The notes under the pieces were generated by a model. The model was given only the letters and a program-made list of their open reading frames with translations, was not told the DNA's origin and made no database searches. Below, one piece after another: positions 7,843 through 16,658 of a DNA stretch of 64,000 nucleotides (position 1 is the stretch's first letter; each line of letters opens with the position of its first letter). Both the position numbers and the translations under genes were made by a program. Source of the stretch: Mesorhizobium loti (lineage in GTDB: Bacteria; Pseudomonadota; Alphaproteobacteria; Rhizobiales; Rhizobiaceae); assembly GCF_013170705.1 (NCBI RefSeq), contig NZ_CP033334.1, positions 1,612,001 to 1,676,000 on the forward strand. The letters run 5' to 3'.

Positions 7843-8931
7843 GTGCCGACAAACGAACTGAATGATCCCCTGATGACCGAAACAGACCTCGTCCCCGTCT
7901 TCGACGGCCACAACGATACGTTGCTGCGCCTTTATCAGTCCAAGAACGTGGACGTCGAAAAGCTGTTCGTCGAGGGGAAATCGGGCGGTCACATCGACCT
8001 GCCGCGCGCGAAAGCCGGCGGCTTTGCCGGCGGTATGTTCGCGATCTTCCCGCCACCGGTCGAGAAGGCCAGGCGAAGCGCCGTGCCATTGGCGCCCAGC
8101 GACAGCGAGCCACTGCCGCCGGAGGTGCCGCGCGCCGATGCGCTCAATTCGACGATTGCGATGGCTTCGATCCTGTTCCGGCTGGAAAGGGCCGGGGCGC
8201 TTGCCGTCTGCCGCAGTGCCGGCGACGTGCGCAACGCCATGGCGCAAGGCACGGTTGCCGCCGTCTTCCACATCGAGGGCGTCGAGGCGATCGATCCCGA
8301 ACTCACCATGCTCGATGTGCTGCATGCCGCCGGCCTGCGTTCGCTCGGCATCGTCTGGAGCCGTCCAAATGCCTTTGGCCACGGCGTGCCGTTCCGCTTT
8401 CCGTCCTCGCCGGACACGGGCCCGGGTCTGACCGATGCCGGCAAGGCGCTGGTCAAGGCCTGCAACGAGCTGAAGATCATGATCGATCTTTCGCATCTCA
8501 ACGAAAAAGGCTTCCGCGATGTCGCCGGGCTCAGCGATGCGCCGTTGGTCGCCACGCATTCCAACGTGCATGCGATATGCGGCCACTCGCGCAATCTGAC
8601 CGACTGGCAGCTCGGCGCGATCCGCGAGTCCGGCGGCATGGTCGGGCTGAACTTCGCCACCGGATTCCTGCGCGAGGATGGCCGCATGAACGCCGATACC
8701 AGCCTCGACGTCATGGTGCGCCATGTCGATTCCCTGCTGCAGGCGCTGGGTGAGGATGGCGTCGGCCTCGGCTCGGATTTCGACGGTGCGATGATCCCGG
8801 CCGTCATCGGCGACGTCGCCGGCCTGCCGAAGTTGATCGATGCGCTGGCCGCGCGTGGTTTTGGCCGTGCGCTGATCGAGAAGATCGCTTACCGCAATTG
8901 GTTGAGCATGCTTGAGCGCACGATAGGTTGA
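7843..8931 (+). CDS. Membrane dipeptidase, peptidase family M19
   Basis: The 362 residues carry the M19 zinc motifs: DGHNDTLL near the N-terminus (HxD), FHIEGVEAI with the bridging glutamate, the histidines of DLSHLNEKG and THSNVHAICGHSRN, and a late GLGSDFDG. Length fits bacterial renal-dipeptidase homologues, which cleave dipeptides, including D-amino-acid or modified ones. No signal peptide or membrane span is visible. The start is uncertain: GTG at 7843 or ATG at 7873, neither with a strong ribosome site; homology begins just after the ATG. The gene stands alone on its strand. Confidence 0.9.
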   Translation: MPTNELNDPLMTETDLVPVFDGHNDTLLRLYQSKNVDVEKLFVEGKSGGHIDLPRAKAGGFAGGMFAIFPPPVEKARRSAVPLAPSDSEPLPPEVPRADALNSTIAMASILFRLERAGALAVCRSAGDVRNAMAQGTVAAVFHIEGVEAIDPELTMLDVLHAAGLRSLGIVWSRPNAFGHGVPFRFPSSPDTGPGLTDAGKALVKACNELKIMIDLSHLNEKGFRDVAGLSDAPLVATHSNVHAICGHSRNLTDWQLGAIRESGGMVGLNFATGFLREDGRMNADTSLDVMVRHVDSLLQALGEDGVGLGSDFDGAMIPAVIGDVAGLPKLIDALAARGFGRALIEKIAYRNWLSMLERTIG

Positions 8932-8934
8932 GGG

Positions 8935-9198
8935 CTATCGATCGAAGCCCATGCGCTTCAGCCAGTCCCTGCCGACGCCGCGATCGCGGATGATCGGCAG
9001 CGGATCTTCAGAATCAAGCCGCGCGCAGATGCGGTAGACTTCGAGTGTTTCCGCGCTCATCTCATCGCGCTTGTAGAAGAACATGGCGGCGGCATAGCGC
9101 GTGCGGCCTGACCATTTTTCGCCGAGCGGCGTGTTGACCAGATCCCACTGCTCGGCGGCTTCCCCATCTTCTTGCTGCTTGTCCGCTTCGTCGGCCAT
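8935..9198 (-). CDS. Conserved small hypothetical protein (87 residues)
   Basis: I do not recognise a family. It is an acidic N-terminal segment (MADEADKQQEDGEAAEQWD) followed by a compact body containing RTRYAAAMFFYKRDEM and ending in RDWLKRMGFDR. Its ATG stands 2 bases after the stop of the GcvT-like gene, so it is the last gene of the FAD oxidoreductase operon and is probably translationally coupled. The close coupling suggests an accessory role in that pathway. Confidence 0.7.
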   Translation of the reverse strand: MADEADKQQEDGEAAEQWDLVNTPLGEKWSGRTRYAAAMFFYKRDEMSAETLEVYRICARLDSEDPLPIIRDRGVGRDWLKRMGFDR

Positions 9199-9200
9199 GG

Positions 9201-10460
9201 TCAGAAATCCGCCGGCGGATTGGCGGTGCGGCGGTCGAGTTTTATGAAGGGCCGCGCCACCACCTTGGCCCGCTTCATCAGCTTCTGATATTGCAGCTCG
9301 CGCATGGCGTAGATCTCGACCCAGAGGTCGTCCACCATTGTATCACCATAGGGCCGCGCCAGCGAGGCGATGGCGATGTTGCGCTTGGCCATCGGCGACC
9401 ACATGGCGGCGCTGACCAGGCCAACCTCCTGGCTTTTCTTGTGGTAGACGATGGCGTGTTCGGCGGGGATGTTGCCTTCGATCTCGAGCCCGACCAGCAC
9501 ATGGCGCAGCCTGCGTTTGGCGCGCGCTTCAAGAATGGCGCGGCGGCCGTTGAAGTGGCCTTTCTCCGGATCGATCATGAAGCCGAGCCCGATCTCGTCT
9601 GGCATGCGCAGGCGATCGGCGCGGATGGCATGTTCGGCGGCGGTGAAGTCGGCATTGGCAACGATCAGCCCGGCCTCGAGCCGTGCGCGGTTCAGCGCCG
9701 TGTAGCCGATGGCACGGATGCCGCGCGGTTCGCCCGCTTTCATCAGCCGGTCCCACAGGCTCAGCGCCTTGTCGTCGGCTACGAACAATTCGTAGCCCAG
9801 ATCGCCGGTGAAGCCGGTGCGCGAGATGGTGACTGTGCCGCCGTCATGGGCGAACTCGGCGAGGTCGAAGATCTTCAGCCGCTCGACGCCGGTTAAGCCG
9901 GCATCGCGCAGCACGGCGAAGGAGGTTGGGCCCTGCAGGGCGAGCCCGGCGACGGCTTCGGTTTCTTCCTCGACGGTGACGTCGAATCCAATGGCGCTGT
10001 CCAGTAGCAAGGGCAGATGCCGCTCCTGCGAACACAGGCGAAAGCGCGTCGGCGACAGGCGAAACAGCGTGCCGTCGTCGAGGACAAAGCCCTGGTCGTC
10101 ACACCAGGCGGTATAGTGGACACGGCCAGGTCTCAGCCTGGTCACGTCGCGCAAGGTCACGCGGTCGAGAAAGGCCTCGGCATCCGGTCCTTCGATCCGG
10201 TATTTGGTCATCGGCGAGATGTCGAACAGCGCCGCCTGGCTGCGGATGGCGAAATATTCCAGCTCCTCGTCCCACAGCGAATGCGGCGCGCGGTAGCCCG
10301 CCCAATTGTACCAGTCCTGAGTCCTGGCCAGCGCATCGAGGCGCGGCTGGAACGGGGTGCCGAGGCGCAGCGTGCGGAAATGACCTTGCGCGGCGATGCG
10401 TGCGGAAACGGCCGCACTGGCGGTCTTTGCAACGGGCTTCTTCCTGGTTGCCTGGGCCAT
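9201..10460 (-). CDS. GcvT-like aminomethyltransferase family protein
   Basis: The 419 residues show the glycine-cleavage T-protein fold: RIEGPDAEAFLDRVTLRDV near 90, GRVHYTAWCDDQGFVLDDGT near 112, the signature SRTGFTGDLGYELFV near 212, and a C-terminal barrel domain. T-like domains bind tetrahydrofolate and take a one-carbon unit from a methylated or aminomethyl amine; relatives occur in dimethylglycine and sarcosine dehydrogenases and in demethylases. There is no glycine-cleavage P or H gene nearby. Instead it follows two FAD oxidoreductases (3-base gap), so I infer capture of a one-carbon unit released from an N-methylated amine by those enzymes. Confidence 0.85.
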   Translation of the reverse strand: MAQATRKKPVAKTASAAVSARIAAQGHFRTLRLGTPFQPRLDALARTQDWYNWAGYRAPHSLWDEELEYFAIRSQAALFDISPMTKYRIEGPDAEAFLDRVTLRDVTRLRPGRVHYTAWCDDQGFVLDDGTLFRLSPTRFRLCSQERHLPLLLDSAIGFDVTVEEETEAVAGLALQGPTSFAVLRDAGLTGVERLKIFDLAEFAHDGGTVTISRTGFTGDLGYELFVADDKALSLWDRLMKAGEPRGIRAIGYTALNRARLEAGLIVANADFTAAEHAIRADRLRMPDEIGLGFMIDPEKGHFNGRRAILEARAKRRLRHVLVGLEIEGNIPAEHAIVYHKKSQEVGLVSAAMWSPMAKRNIAIASLARPYGDTMVDDLWVEIYAMRELQYQKLMKRAKVVARPFIKLDRRTANPPADF

Positions 10461-10463
10461 GAC

Positions 10464-12044
10464 CTACCTCTTCATCGCGATGATGCGCCGCGCGGCGTTG
10501 AGCCCGGGTGCGCCGGAGATACCGCCTCCGGGATGCGAGCCGGCACCAGCCAGGAACAATCCTTCAAGCGGCGTGTCGTAGCCGGACCAGCCCGAGACGG
10601 GACGCGAGATCAGCATCTGGTCGGCCTGCAATTCGCCGTGGTGCCAGTGGCCGCCCGGCATGCGGTAACGCGTCTCGATATCGGCCGGCGTCAGCAACTC
10701 GGCATGGACAACGCTCTTGCCGATGCCCGACGCGTAAGCCTCGAGCTGCGCCAGGACAGCCTTGAGGAATTTCGGCTTGCCGGCAGCCCAACCTTCCTTC
10801 AGTGCATAGGGCGCGTATTGCACCACAGCCGACAACACACAGGCCCCAGCAGGTGCCAGCGATGGATCGGCAAGGCTGGGCAGGGTGATCTCCATCACCG
10901 GCTCAGGTGAGAACTCGCCGTATTTGGACGGATTAAAGGCGCGTTCGACATGATCGGGCGAAGGCGCGATGACCAGCCTGCCCTTGTGGCCGGCGGCATC
11001 GACGCCGGCGAATTGCGGCGGCCGATCGAGCGCCAGATTGAGTTTCGCCGCGTCGCCTTTCATCCGAATGTTCTTCACCTTGCGCACGAAGCCGGTGTCG
11101 AGCTCGCGCGGCCCGACAAGGTCGAGGAAAGTTGTCGCCGGATTGATGGCGGAGATGACCGTCCTGGCGCGCAGCTCCTCGCCAGTGTCGAGCGCGACGC
11201 CGACGGAGCGGCCTTTCTCCACGATGATCTTTCCGACCGGCGCCGATGTCCGGATGGTGACGCCGGCCATTTCCGCCGCCGCGCGGATGGCGGCGACAAC
11301 GGCGCCCATACCGCCTTGCGGCAGCATCTGTGCTCCGGATGCCCCGCCGGTCTCGCCGGCGAGGCGATAGTAGAGGCCGAGCAGCGAGGTCGGCGAGCGC
11401 GGGCCGAGATGGCTGCCGAGCGTCGCGTCGAAGGCGAGCAGGCCTTTCAGCCTGTCGTCTGCAAGCTGTTCGTCGAGCAGGTCGGCGACGTTCATGAGCA
11501 GCACGCGCAGGAAGTCGCGCATGTCTTCCTTGCCGAGCTTTTTCAGCGCCAGCGCGGTCTGGCCGAGTGAGGCGGTCTCGAGCAGCGACATGTCGGCAAG
11601 ATCGGGCGCGCGGCGGGAGAGGAACGGCTTCAGGATGCCGGCATAACGCAGCAGCTGCGCACGCAATTCCTTCCAGGCCGATTGCTCGGAGGAACTGGTG
11701 CCGGTCAGCACTTCGCCATAGGCGCCATGCAGGACCAGCGATGGGCCGTCCTTCGACAGTGCCACCGATGGCAGGAAGTCCGCGCGGGCGACTTTGAGCC
11801 CGTGTTTCTCCAGCTCCAGCGTCTTCACCACGTCGGGATGCAGACGGTTCAGCACATGGGCGATCGACGAGACACGAAAGCCCGGCGCGAACTCCTCGGT
11901 GCGAGCGGCGCCGCCGGTTTCGCTGCCCGCTTCCAGCAGGAGCACCTTGCGACCTGCTTTCGCCAGCGTGCCCGCGGCGACGAGACCATTGTGGCCGCCG
12001 CCGATGACAAGCACATCCCATCTTGGTGCATCAAATGACGTCAT
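10464..12044 (-). CDS. Phytoene-dehydrogenase-like FAD oxidoreductase, copy 2
   Basis: The 526 residues begin with the Rossmann motif VLVIGGGHNGLVAAGTLAKA (about 11-30) and LLLEAGSETGGAART, which bind FAD, and end with GLFLAGAGSHPGGGISGAPG, the C-terminal FAD-contact motif of phytoene-desaturase/NAD(P)-binding_8 proteins. It starts inside the end of the related upstream gene (14-base overlap). The family includes amine and carotenoid oxidoreductases, and there are no carotenoid genes here, so an amine or amine-derived substrate is more likely. The two neighbours share family and operon but differ greatly in sequence, so they may form a heteromer or act in succession. Confidence 0.85.
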   Translation of the reverse strand: MTSFDAPRWDVLVIGGGHNGLVAAGTLAKAGRKVLLLEAGSETGGAARTEEFAPGFRVSSIAHVLNRLHPDVVKTLELEKHGLKVARADFLPSVALSKDGPSLVLHGAYGEVLTGTSSSEQSAWKELRAQLLRYAGILKPFLSRRAPDLADMSLLETASLGQTALALKKLGKEDMRDFLRVLLMNVADLLDEQLADDRLKGLLAFDATLGSHLGPRSPTSLLGLYYRLAGETGGASGAQMLPQGGMGAVVAAIRAAAEMAGVTIRTSAPVGKIIVEKGRSVGVALDTGEELRARTVISAINPATTFLDLVGPRELDTGFVRKVKNIRMKGDAAKLNLALDRPPQFAGVDAAGHKGRLVIAPSPDHVERAFNPSKYGEFSPEPVMEITLPSLADPSLAPAGACVLSAVVQYAPYALKEGWAAGKPKFLKAVLAQLEAYASGIGKSVVHAELLTPADIETRYRMPGGHWHHGELQADQMLISRPVSGWSGYDTPLEGLFLAGAGSHPGGGISGAPGLNAARRIIAMKR

Positions 12045-13650
12045 GGGCCGGACTCATATGCGAGGTGGATTTGGCGAGATCGCGCAGGATTTCGGCGGCG
12101 GCATTGCGGCCGGGCGCGCCCATGACGCCGCCTCCCGGATGGGTGGAGGAGCCGCACATATAGAGGCCGCCGACCGGCGAGCGGTATTGCGCGTAGCCCG
12201 GCACCGGGCGATTGAACAGAAGCTGGTCGAAGGTCAGTTCGCCCTGGAAAATGTTACCTTCGGTGAGGCCGACCTCGGCTTCGATCTCGCGCGGCGTGCG
12301 CACCTCCATGTGGACGATGCGGTCGCGGAAGCCCGGCGAATACTCTGATATCTGCGCAATCACGCTCTCGGCGAAGCCGTCGCGATCGGCATCGGCCCAT
12401 TCGCGGCCGTTCACCTTGGGTGGCGCGTATTGCACGAAGCAACTCATGAAGTGCTTGCCCGGCGGCGCCATGGTGGGGTCGAGCGTGGTCGGGATCACCA
12501 TGTCGAGGAAAGGATCGGCCGACCAGCGCCCGGCCTTCCAGTCGTCATAGGCACGCTCCATGCGTTCCATCGAATCGGTGAAATGCATGTCGCCGCGATA
12601 GACCGGCGAATCCTTCGGCAGCGCCGGGAATTCCGGTAGCGAATCGAGCGCGATGTTGACCTTGCCGGAGGAGCCGCGGATCTTGAAGTTCCTGACCCGG
12701 CGCAGGAAAATGTCGGGCAATTCCTTTTCCTCGACAAGCTTCAGGAAGGTGCGCTTCACGTCGGCATTGGAGACGACGAGCTTGCCGTAAATCTCCTCGC
12801 CGCCGGCCAGCACCACGCCTTTGGCTTTGCCGCGTTGGACCAGCACATGGTCGACCTCGGCGCCGGTGCGGATGGTGCCGCCCGAGGCCTTGAACGACGC
12901 GGCCAGCGCCTTGGTGACCGCGCCCATGCCGCCGCGCGCATAGCCCCAGGCGCCGACCGAGCCGTCGACCTCGCCCATATAGTGGTGCAGCAGCACGTAA
13001 GCGGTGCCGGGCGACATCGGCCCGAGCGCGGTGCCGATGATGCCGGACAGAGCGAAGTTTGCCTTGATGACGTCGGTCTCGAAATACTCGTCGAGGAAGT
13101 CCGAGATCGACATGGTCCAGAAGCGCAGCGTCAGCGCCATTTCTTCCGCCGACAGGCCGGCAAACTTCCTGCCAAGATAAAGCAACTCGCCGAGGTCGCG
13201 CGGCTTGAGGCTGGTCGGGTCGGGCGCGGTGCGCATCAAAAGTGGCTGGATGAAACGGCACTGCCGCGTCACGTCGCGGGCGTAGCGGTCATAGGCTTCA
13301 GCGTCGCGTTTGGAGAATCGGGCGAATTCGCGCCGGTGCGCATCATGGTCGCGGTAGTTGGCGAGGTAGTCGCCGTCGCGGGTGAATACCGCGCCGCCCT
13401 CATAGGAGATGACCTGCAGGCCGAAGCGCGGCAGTTCCAGGTCGCGCATGATTTCGGGGCGGAACAGCGAGCAGACATAGGAGCAGTTGGAGTAAAGGAA
13501 GCCCGGCGTCAGTTCGCGGCTGGTGGCGGCACCGCCTAGCCAGTCGTTCTTCTCCACCACCAGCACGTCGAGCCCGGCGCGCTGCAGATAGCAGGCGTTG
13601 ACCAGGCCGTTGTGTCCGCCGCCGATGACGATCGCGTCCCAAGCTTTCAT
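12031..13650 (-). CDS. Phytoene-dehydrogenase-like FAD oxidoreductase, copy 1
   Basis: The 539 residues open with AWDAIVIGGGHNGLVNACYL (3-22) and VVEKNDWLGGAATS, the FAD-binding beta-alpha-beta unit, and end with GLYMCGSSTHPGGGVMGAPG. I start it at the ATG just before the Rossmann fold; an earlier ATG at 13725 would add 25 residues with no family character and would run into a dispersed repeat. It is the first gene of the four-gene minus-strand operon (FAD enzyme, FAD enzyme, GcvT-like, small protein). Its promoter region, shared with the divergent methyltransferase operon, holds a palindrome also found at two other promoters here. Confidence 0.86.
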   Translation of the reverse strand: MKAWDAIVIGGGHNGLVNACYLQRAGLDVLVVEKNDWLGGAATSRELTPGFLYSNCSYVCSLFRPEIMRDLELPRFGLQVISYEGGAVFTRDGDYLANYRDHDAHRREFARFSKRDAEAYDRYARDVTRQCRFIQPLLMRTAPDPTSLKPRDLGELLYLGRKFAGLSAEEMALTLRFWTMSISDFLDEYFETDVIKANFALSGIIGTALGPMSPGTAYVLLHHYMGEVDGSVGAWGYARGGMGAVTKALAASFKASGGTIRTGAEVDHVLVQRGKAKGVVLAGGEEIYGKLVVSNADVKRTFLKLVEEKELPDIFLRRVRNFKIRGSSGKVNIALDSLPEFPALPKDSPVYRGDMHFTDSMERMERAYDDWKAGRWSADPFLDMVIPTTLDPTMAPPGKHFMSCFVQYAPPKVNGREWADADRDGFAESVIAQISEYSPGFRDRIVHMEVRTPREIEAEVGLTEGNIFQGELTFDQLLFNRPVPGYAQYRSPVGGLYMCGSSTHPGGGVMGAPGRNAAAEILRDLAKSTSHMSPAHDVI

Positions 13651-13686
13651 TGTGGCCCAGTCTCTTTGTTTCCACGCAATTCCCAG

Positions 13687-13742
13687 GGGAAAGCGCTGTG
13701 CGGCTTTTCCGGGAAAACCGCTCACACTTTTCCTGGAATTGC
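13687..13742 (+). repeat. Dispersed 56-base intergenic repeat, copy 2
   Basis: This 56-base unit matches the one at 57963-58018 at 52 of 56 positions by eye, in the same orientation, and more weakly the copies at 42972-43009 and 1401-1447 (minus). It contains GGGAAAACCGCTCACACTTT. It sits between two divergent operons, between the upstream ATG and the palindrome at 13829. Confidence 0.8.
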
Positions 13743-13828
13743 GCTCCGCGACCCGCTGTTCATTTTTGCGTGATCTGTTCCCGAATATGCGGAATTTGGC
13801 ATGGCATCAGCTGTTTTGTCCAGTCATT

Positions 13829-13844
13829 CTGAATGAATGTTCAA
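13829..13844. promoter_or_regulatory. Putative BetI-type operator, site A
   Basis: CTGAAT-GAAT-GTTCAA, a YTGAAY-N4-RTTCAA palindrome, in the gap between the divergent FAD oxidoreductase and methyltransferase operons. Same pattern as sites B (22033-22048) and C (26765-26780). Confidence 0.6.
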
Positions 13845-13928
13845 CAAATTATGTTGCGTTTTCCCCGGCATGCGCTAGGCTTTGCCGGCGTTCGAACTGG
13901 GCAATCATCGATTGGGGATCGAGGGCTG

Positions 13929-14723
13929 ATGATCGAAACGGCAGATGCCGAGCCGGAGTATGACGACACCGCGATCCGCTTCCTCGAGGCGCTGTGGGGC
14001 GAGGGCTACCTGTCGCCAGGCGGTCCCGGCGAGGTCGACCGGGTGGTCGAAGGGATTTCGCTCAACGGCAAGACGGTCCTCGATATCGGCTGCGGCTCCG
14101 GCGGCATCACCTTGCATCTGGTCGAGCGCCACGGCGCCGCTCACGCCACCGGCTTCGATGTCGAGCAGCCGGTGATCGAAGCGGCCAGACGGCGAGCAGC
14201 AGTGCGTGGCTTCGCAAATCGCGTCAACTTCGTTCAATCGCTTCCCGGATCGCTGCCTTTCACCGATCGTTCCTTCGATGTCGTCTTCTCCAAGGATGCG
14301 CTGCTGCATGTGCCTGACAAGGACGCGTTGTTCGCCGAGATTTTTCGTGTGCTGAAGCCGGGCGGCGTCTTTGCCGCGTCCAACTGGATGATCGGGCATG
14401 ACGGCGAACCCTCGCCTGAGATGAAAGCCTATGTCGCCGCCGAGGGGCTGTCCTTCACCATGGCATCGCCGGCGCGCTATGCGCAGGCGATGCGAAGCGC
14501 GGGCTTTGCCGACATCACCGTGCGCGACCGCAACCCGTGGTACCGGGAGGTGGCGCGCGGGGAACTCGCACGGCTCAAGGGACCGCTCTACCGCCAGGCT
14601 GCCGCCGCGGTCGGCGCGGCCTATGTCGACAAGAACATCAAGACCTGGGAGGCAATGCAGAAGGTGCTTGACAGTGGCGAGCACCGTCCCACTCATCTGC
14701 GCGGTTGGAAGCCGGTTGGATAG
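13929..14723 (+). CDS. SAM-dependent methyltransferase
   Basis: The 264 residues hold a class I methyltransferase fold: motif [16 protein letters not shown] at about 48-62, [12 protein letters not shown] (acidic residue for SAM ribose), and [20 protein letters not shown] for motif IV. The overall look, including the late [11 protein letters not shown], resembles small-molecule N-methyltransferases of the phosphoethanolamine or glycine/sarcosine type. The ATG at 13929 follows GAGGG at the right distance; an open frame runs further upstream through the palindrome and is unlikely to be translated. It heads the operon with the BetI-like regulator and binding proteins, so it may methylate an amine handled by that pathway. 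Confidence 0.85.
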   Translation: MIETADAEPEYDDTAIRFLEALWGEGYLSPGGPGEVDRVVEGISLNGKTVLDIGCGSGGITLHLVERHGAAHATGFDVEQPVIEAARRRAAVRGFANRVNFVQSLPGSLPFTDRSFDVVFSKDALLHVPDKDALFAEIFRVLKPGGVFAASNWMIGHDGEPSPEMKAYVAAEGLSFTMASPARYAQAMRSAGFADITVRDRNPWYREVARGELARLKGPLYRQAAAAVGAAYVDKNIKTWEAMQKVLDSGEHRPTHLRGWKPVG

Positions 14724-14729
14724 CCGGCA

Positions 14730-15416
14730 ATGCTGGAGACCGTCACATCCATGAAGACTTCCGAGGCCAGGGACGTTCTCGCCGAAACGACGCGAAAGAG
14801 CGACGCCGAAAAGCGCGGCCGCAAGGCTTCGAAGGAGGTCCGTCAATTGCAGCTGATCGAGGCAACGATCGATTCGCTGGCCAGGCGCGGTTACGCCGAG
14901 ACGACGATGGCCGATGTCGCCGATGGCGCCGGCCTCTCGCGTGGCATCGTCAACTTCCATTTCGAGAGCAAGGAAAAGCTGCTGATCGCGACGCTGCAGC
15001 ATATGTATGATGAGTACTCGGCGCATTGGCGCGCCGCACTGCAGAAAGCAGGCGACGATCCGGCACGGCAGCTGCAGCAGCTGGTGTGGGCCGACTTCGA
15101 CCGCTCGATCTGCAACAAGCGCAAGCTCGCTGCCTGGCTGGCCTTCTGGGGCGAGGCCAAGTCGCGGCCGACCTATCAGGCGCTGAGCAGTTCGCGCGAT
15201 AATTATTACCAGCAGGTCTTCATCGATCTCTGCACGGCGCTCAAGCAGAGCGGCGCGTATGCCTATGAGCCGCAGGTGATGGCGCTGGCGCTGTCGGCCA
15301 TGCTGGAAGGTCTGTGGCTGCGGCTGATGATGGGCACCGAGGACACAACGCGCGAAACAGCCTTGCAGGCGGCCAATGCTTTTTTGGCCGCGGCCTTCCC
15401 GAAGCATTACGGTTAG
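14730..15416 (+). CDS. BetI-like TetR family transcriptional regulator
   Basis: The 228 residues contain an N-terminal TetR helix-turn-helix (about 38-82: LIEATIDSLARRGYAETTMA, then GLSRGIVNFHFESKEKLL) and a C-terminal domain with KLAAWLAFWGEAKSRPTYQAL and MLEGLWLRLMMG. Both C-terminal stretches are characteristic of BetI, the choline-responsive repressor. There is no betaine aldehyde or choline dehydrogenase gene nearby, so the effector may be another quaternary or methylated amine. It is embedded in the operon it probably controls, 6 bases after the methyltransferase. An in-frame ATG at 14751 is an alternative start. Its likely sites are the palindromes at 13829, 22033 and 26765 (inference). 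Confidence 0.88.
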   Translation: MLETVTSMKTSEARDVLAETTRKSDAEKRGRKASKEVRQLQLIEATIDSLARRGYAETTMADVADGAGLSRGIVNFHFESKEKLLIATLQHMYDEYSAHWRAALQKAGDDPARQLQQLVWADFDRSICNKRKLAAWLAFWGEAKSRPTYQALSSSRDNYYQQVFIDLCTALKQSGAYAYEPQVMALALSAMLEGLWLRLMMGTEDTTRETALQAANAFLAAAFPKHYG

Positions 15417-15464
15417 CAACAGCCGGCCGCCAAGACCGGCAAGACCAAAAGAGGATGGAACAGC

Positions 15465-16547
15465 ATGAAGAAACTCAGCCGACGCCTGACATTGACATTG
15501 GCGCTGGGCGGCGCGCTTGCGGCTTCGGCGGCAGCGTTCGCCGTCGCCGCGGACAAGGACCTGATCGTGTTCGACTGGTCCGGCTACGAGGACCCGAGCT
15601 TCCATCCGAAATATGTCGAGAAGAACGGCGATTCGCCGACCTTCGCCTTCTTCGGCGACGAGGACGAGGCGTTCGAGAAGGTCCGTTCCGGCTTCAAGGC
15701 CGATCTCGGTCACCCCTGCTCGCAGAGCGTGACGAAGTGGCGCGAAGCCGGGCTGCTGCAGCCGCTTGATACCTCGAAGATCACGGGCTGGAAGGACCTC
15801 AATCCCGGTATCATGGCGATGAAAAACCTCGCCACGACCGACGATGGCAAGGCGTGGTTCATGCCCTGGGACTGGGGCAACACGCAGCTCACCTACAACT
15901 CCTCCAAGATCGACGCCAAGGACGTGCAGTCGCTGAAGGCATTCGCAGATCCGAAGTTCAAGGGCCGGGTGTCGATCGGCGACAATGTCGACGATGCCTA
16001 TGCGCTGGCCGCGCTTGCCATCGGCATGAAGGACTGGACCACGATGACGGACGACCAGTTCAAGCAGGCGTCCGACTTCCTGCGCCAGGTGCACAAGAAC
16101 GTCCGCTCCTACTGGACCGACACCACCGACATCGTGCAGCTGTTGAGTGGTGGCGAGGTCGACCTCGCCTGGGCCTGGAACGATGCGACGGTGCAATCCG
16201 TCAAGGCAGGCGTGCCGATCAAGTCCGTAAAGGACACCAATGAAGGCATCTCGACCTGGGTCTGCGGTTACGTGCTGTTCAAGGACGCGCCCGGCAATAT
16301 CGACAAGGCCTATGATTATCTCAACGCCGTCAACGATCCGGAGACCGCCAAGGTGCTGGTCAAGGACTGGGGCTATGGCCAGGCCAATGCCAAGGGCATG
16401 GCTGGCGTCGACCAGGCGATCCTGAAGGAAAAGGGCTATGACGACGTGCAGAAATTCGTCGACAAGACGCTGTTCCAGTCGCCGCTGCCGTCCGATCTCA
16501 AACTGAAGATGATCGCCGAATTCGAGAAGATCAAAGCCGGGTACTGA
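15465..16547 (+). CDS. PotD/PotF-like periplasmic binding protein, copy 1
   Basis: The 360 residues start with a long signal peptide (about 1-29, cleaved near AVAADKD). The mature part is a spermidine/putrescine-type solute-binding protein (DLIVFDWSGYED at 31-42; GRVSIGDNVDDAYAL; ISTWVCGYVLFKDAP). It should deliver a polyamine-like or amine substrate to the PotABC-like parts at 19-22 kb. It is followed by a close paralogue after a 111-base gap holding a strong hairpin. The two differ around residue 240, where this copy has WAWNDATVQSVKAG and the other WGWGQTLIAMSGQG, so the two may bind different ligands. Confidence 0.88.
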   Translation: MKKLSRRLTLTLALGGALAASAAAFAVAADKDLIVFDWSGYEDPSFHPKYVEKNGDSPTFAFFGDEDEAFEKVRSGFKADLGHPCSQSVTKWREAGLLQPLDTSKITGWKDLNPGIMAMKNLATTDDGKAWFMPWDWGNTQLTYNSSKIDAKDVQSLKAFADPKFKGRVSIGDNVDDAYALAALAIGMKDWTTMTDDQFKQASDFLRQVHKNVRSYWTDTTDIVQLLSGGEVDLAWAWNDATVQSVKAGVPIKSVKDTNEGISTWVCGYVLFKDAPGNIDKAYDYLNAVNDPETAKVLVKDWGYGQANAKGMAGVDQAILKEKGYDDVQKFVDKTLFQSPLPSDLKLKMIAEFEKIKAGY

Positions 16548-16563
16548 GCTGGTTCCACGGTCC

Positions 16564-16590
16564 GTCCGCTGCCGCCTCGGTGCAGCGGAC
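16564..16590 (+). terminator. Hairpin between the two binding-protein genes
   Basis: GTCCGCTGC (16564-16572) pairs perfectly with GCAGCGGAC (16582-16590) around a 9-base loop. There is no T-run after it, so it looks more like an RNA-stabilising or attenuating hairpin than a full terminator. Confidence 0.6.
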
Positions 16591-16658
16591 GACCCTCGCC
16601 AAAGCAGATGATTTCTCCTAACCTCGCGGCAGCTTTTTCGTGAAGGGGGAGTTTCGCC

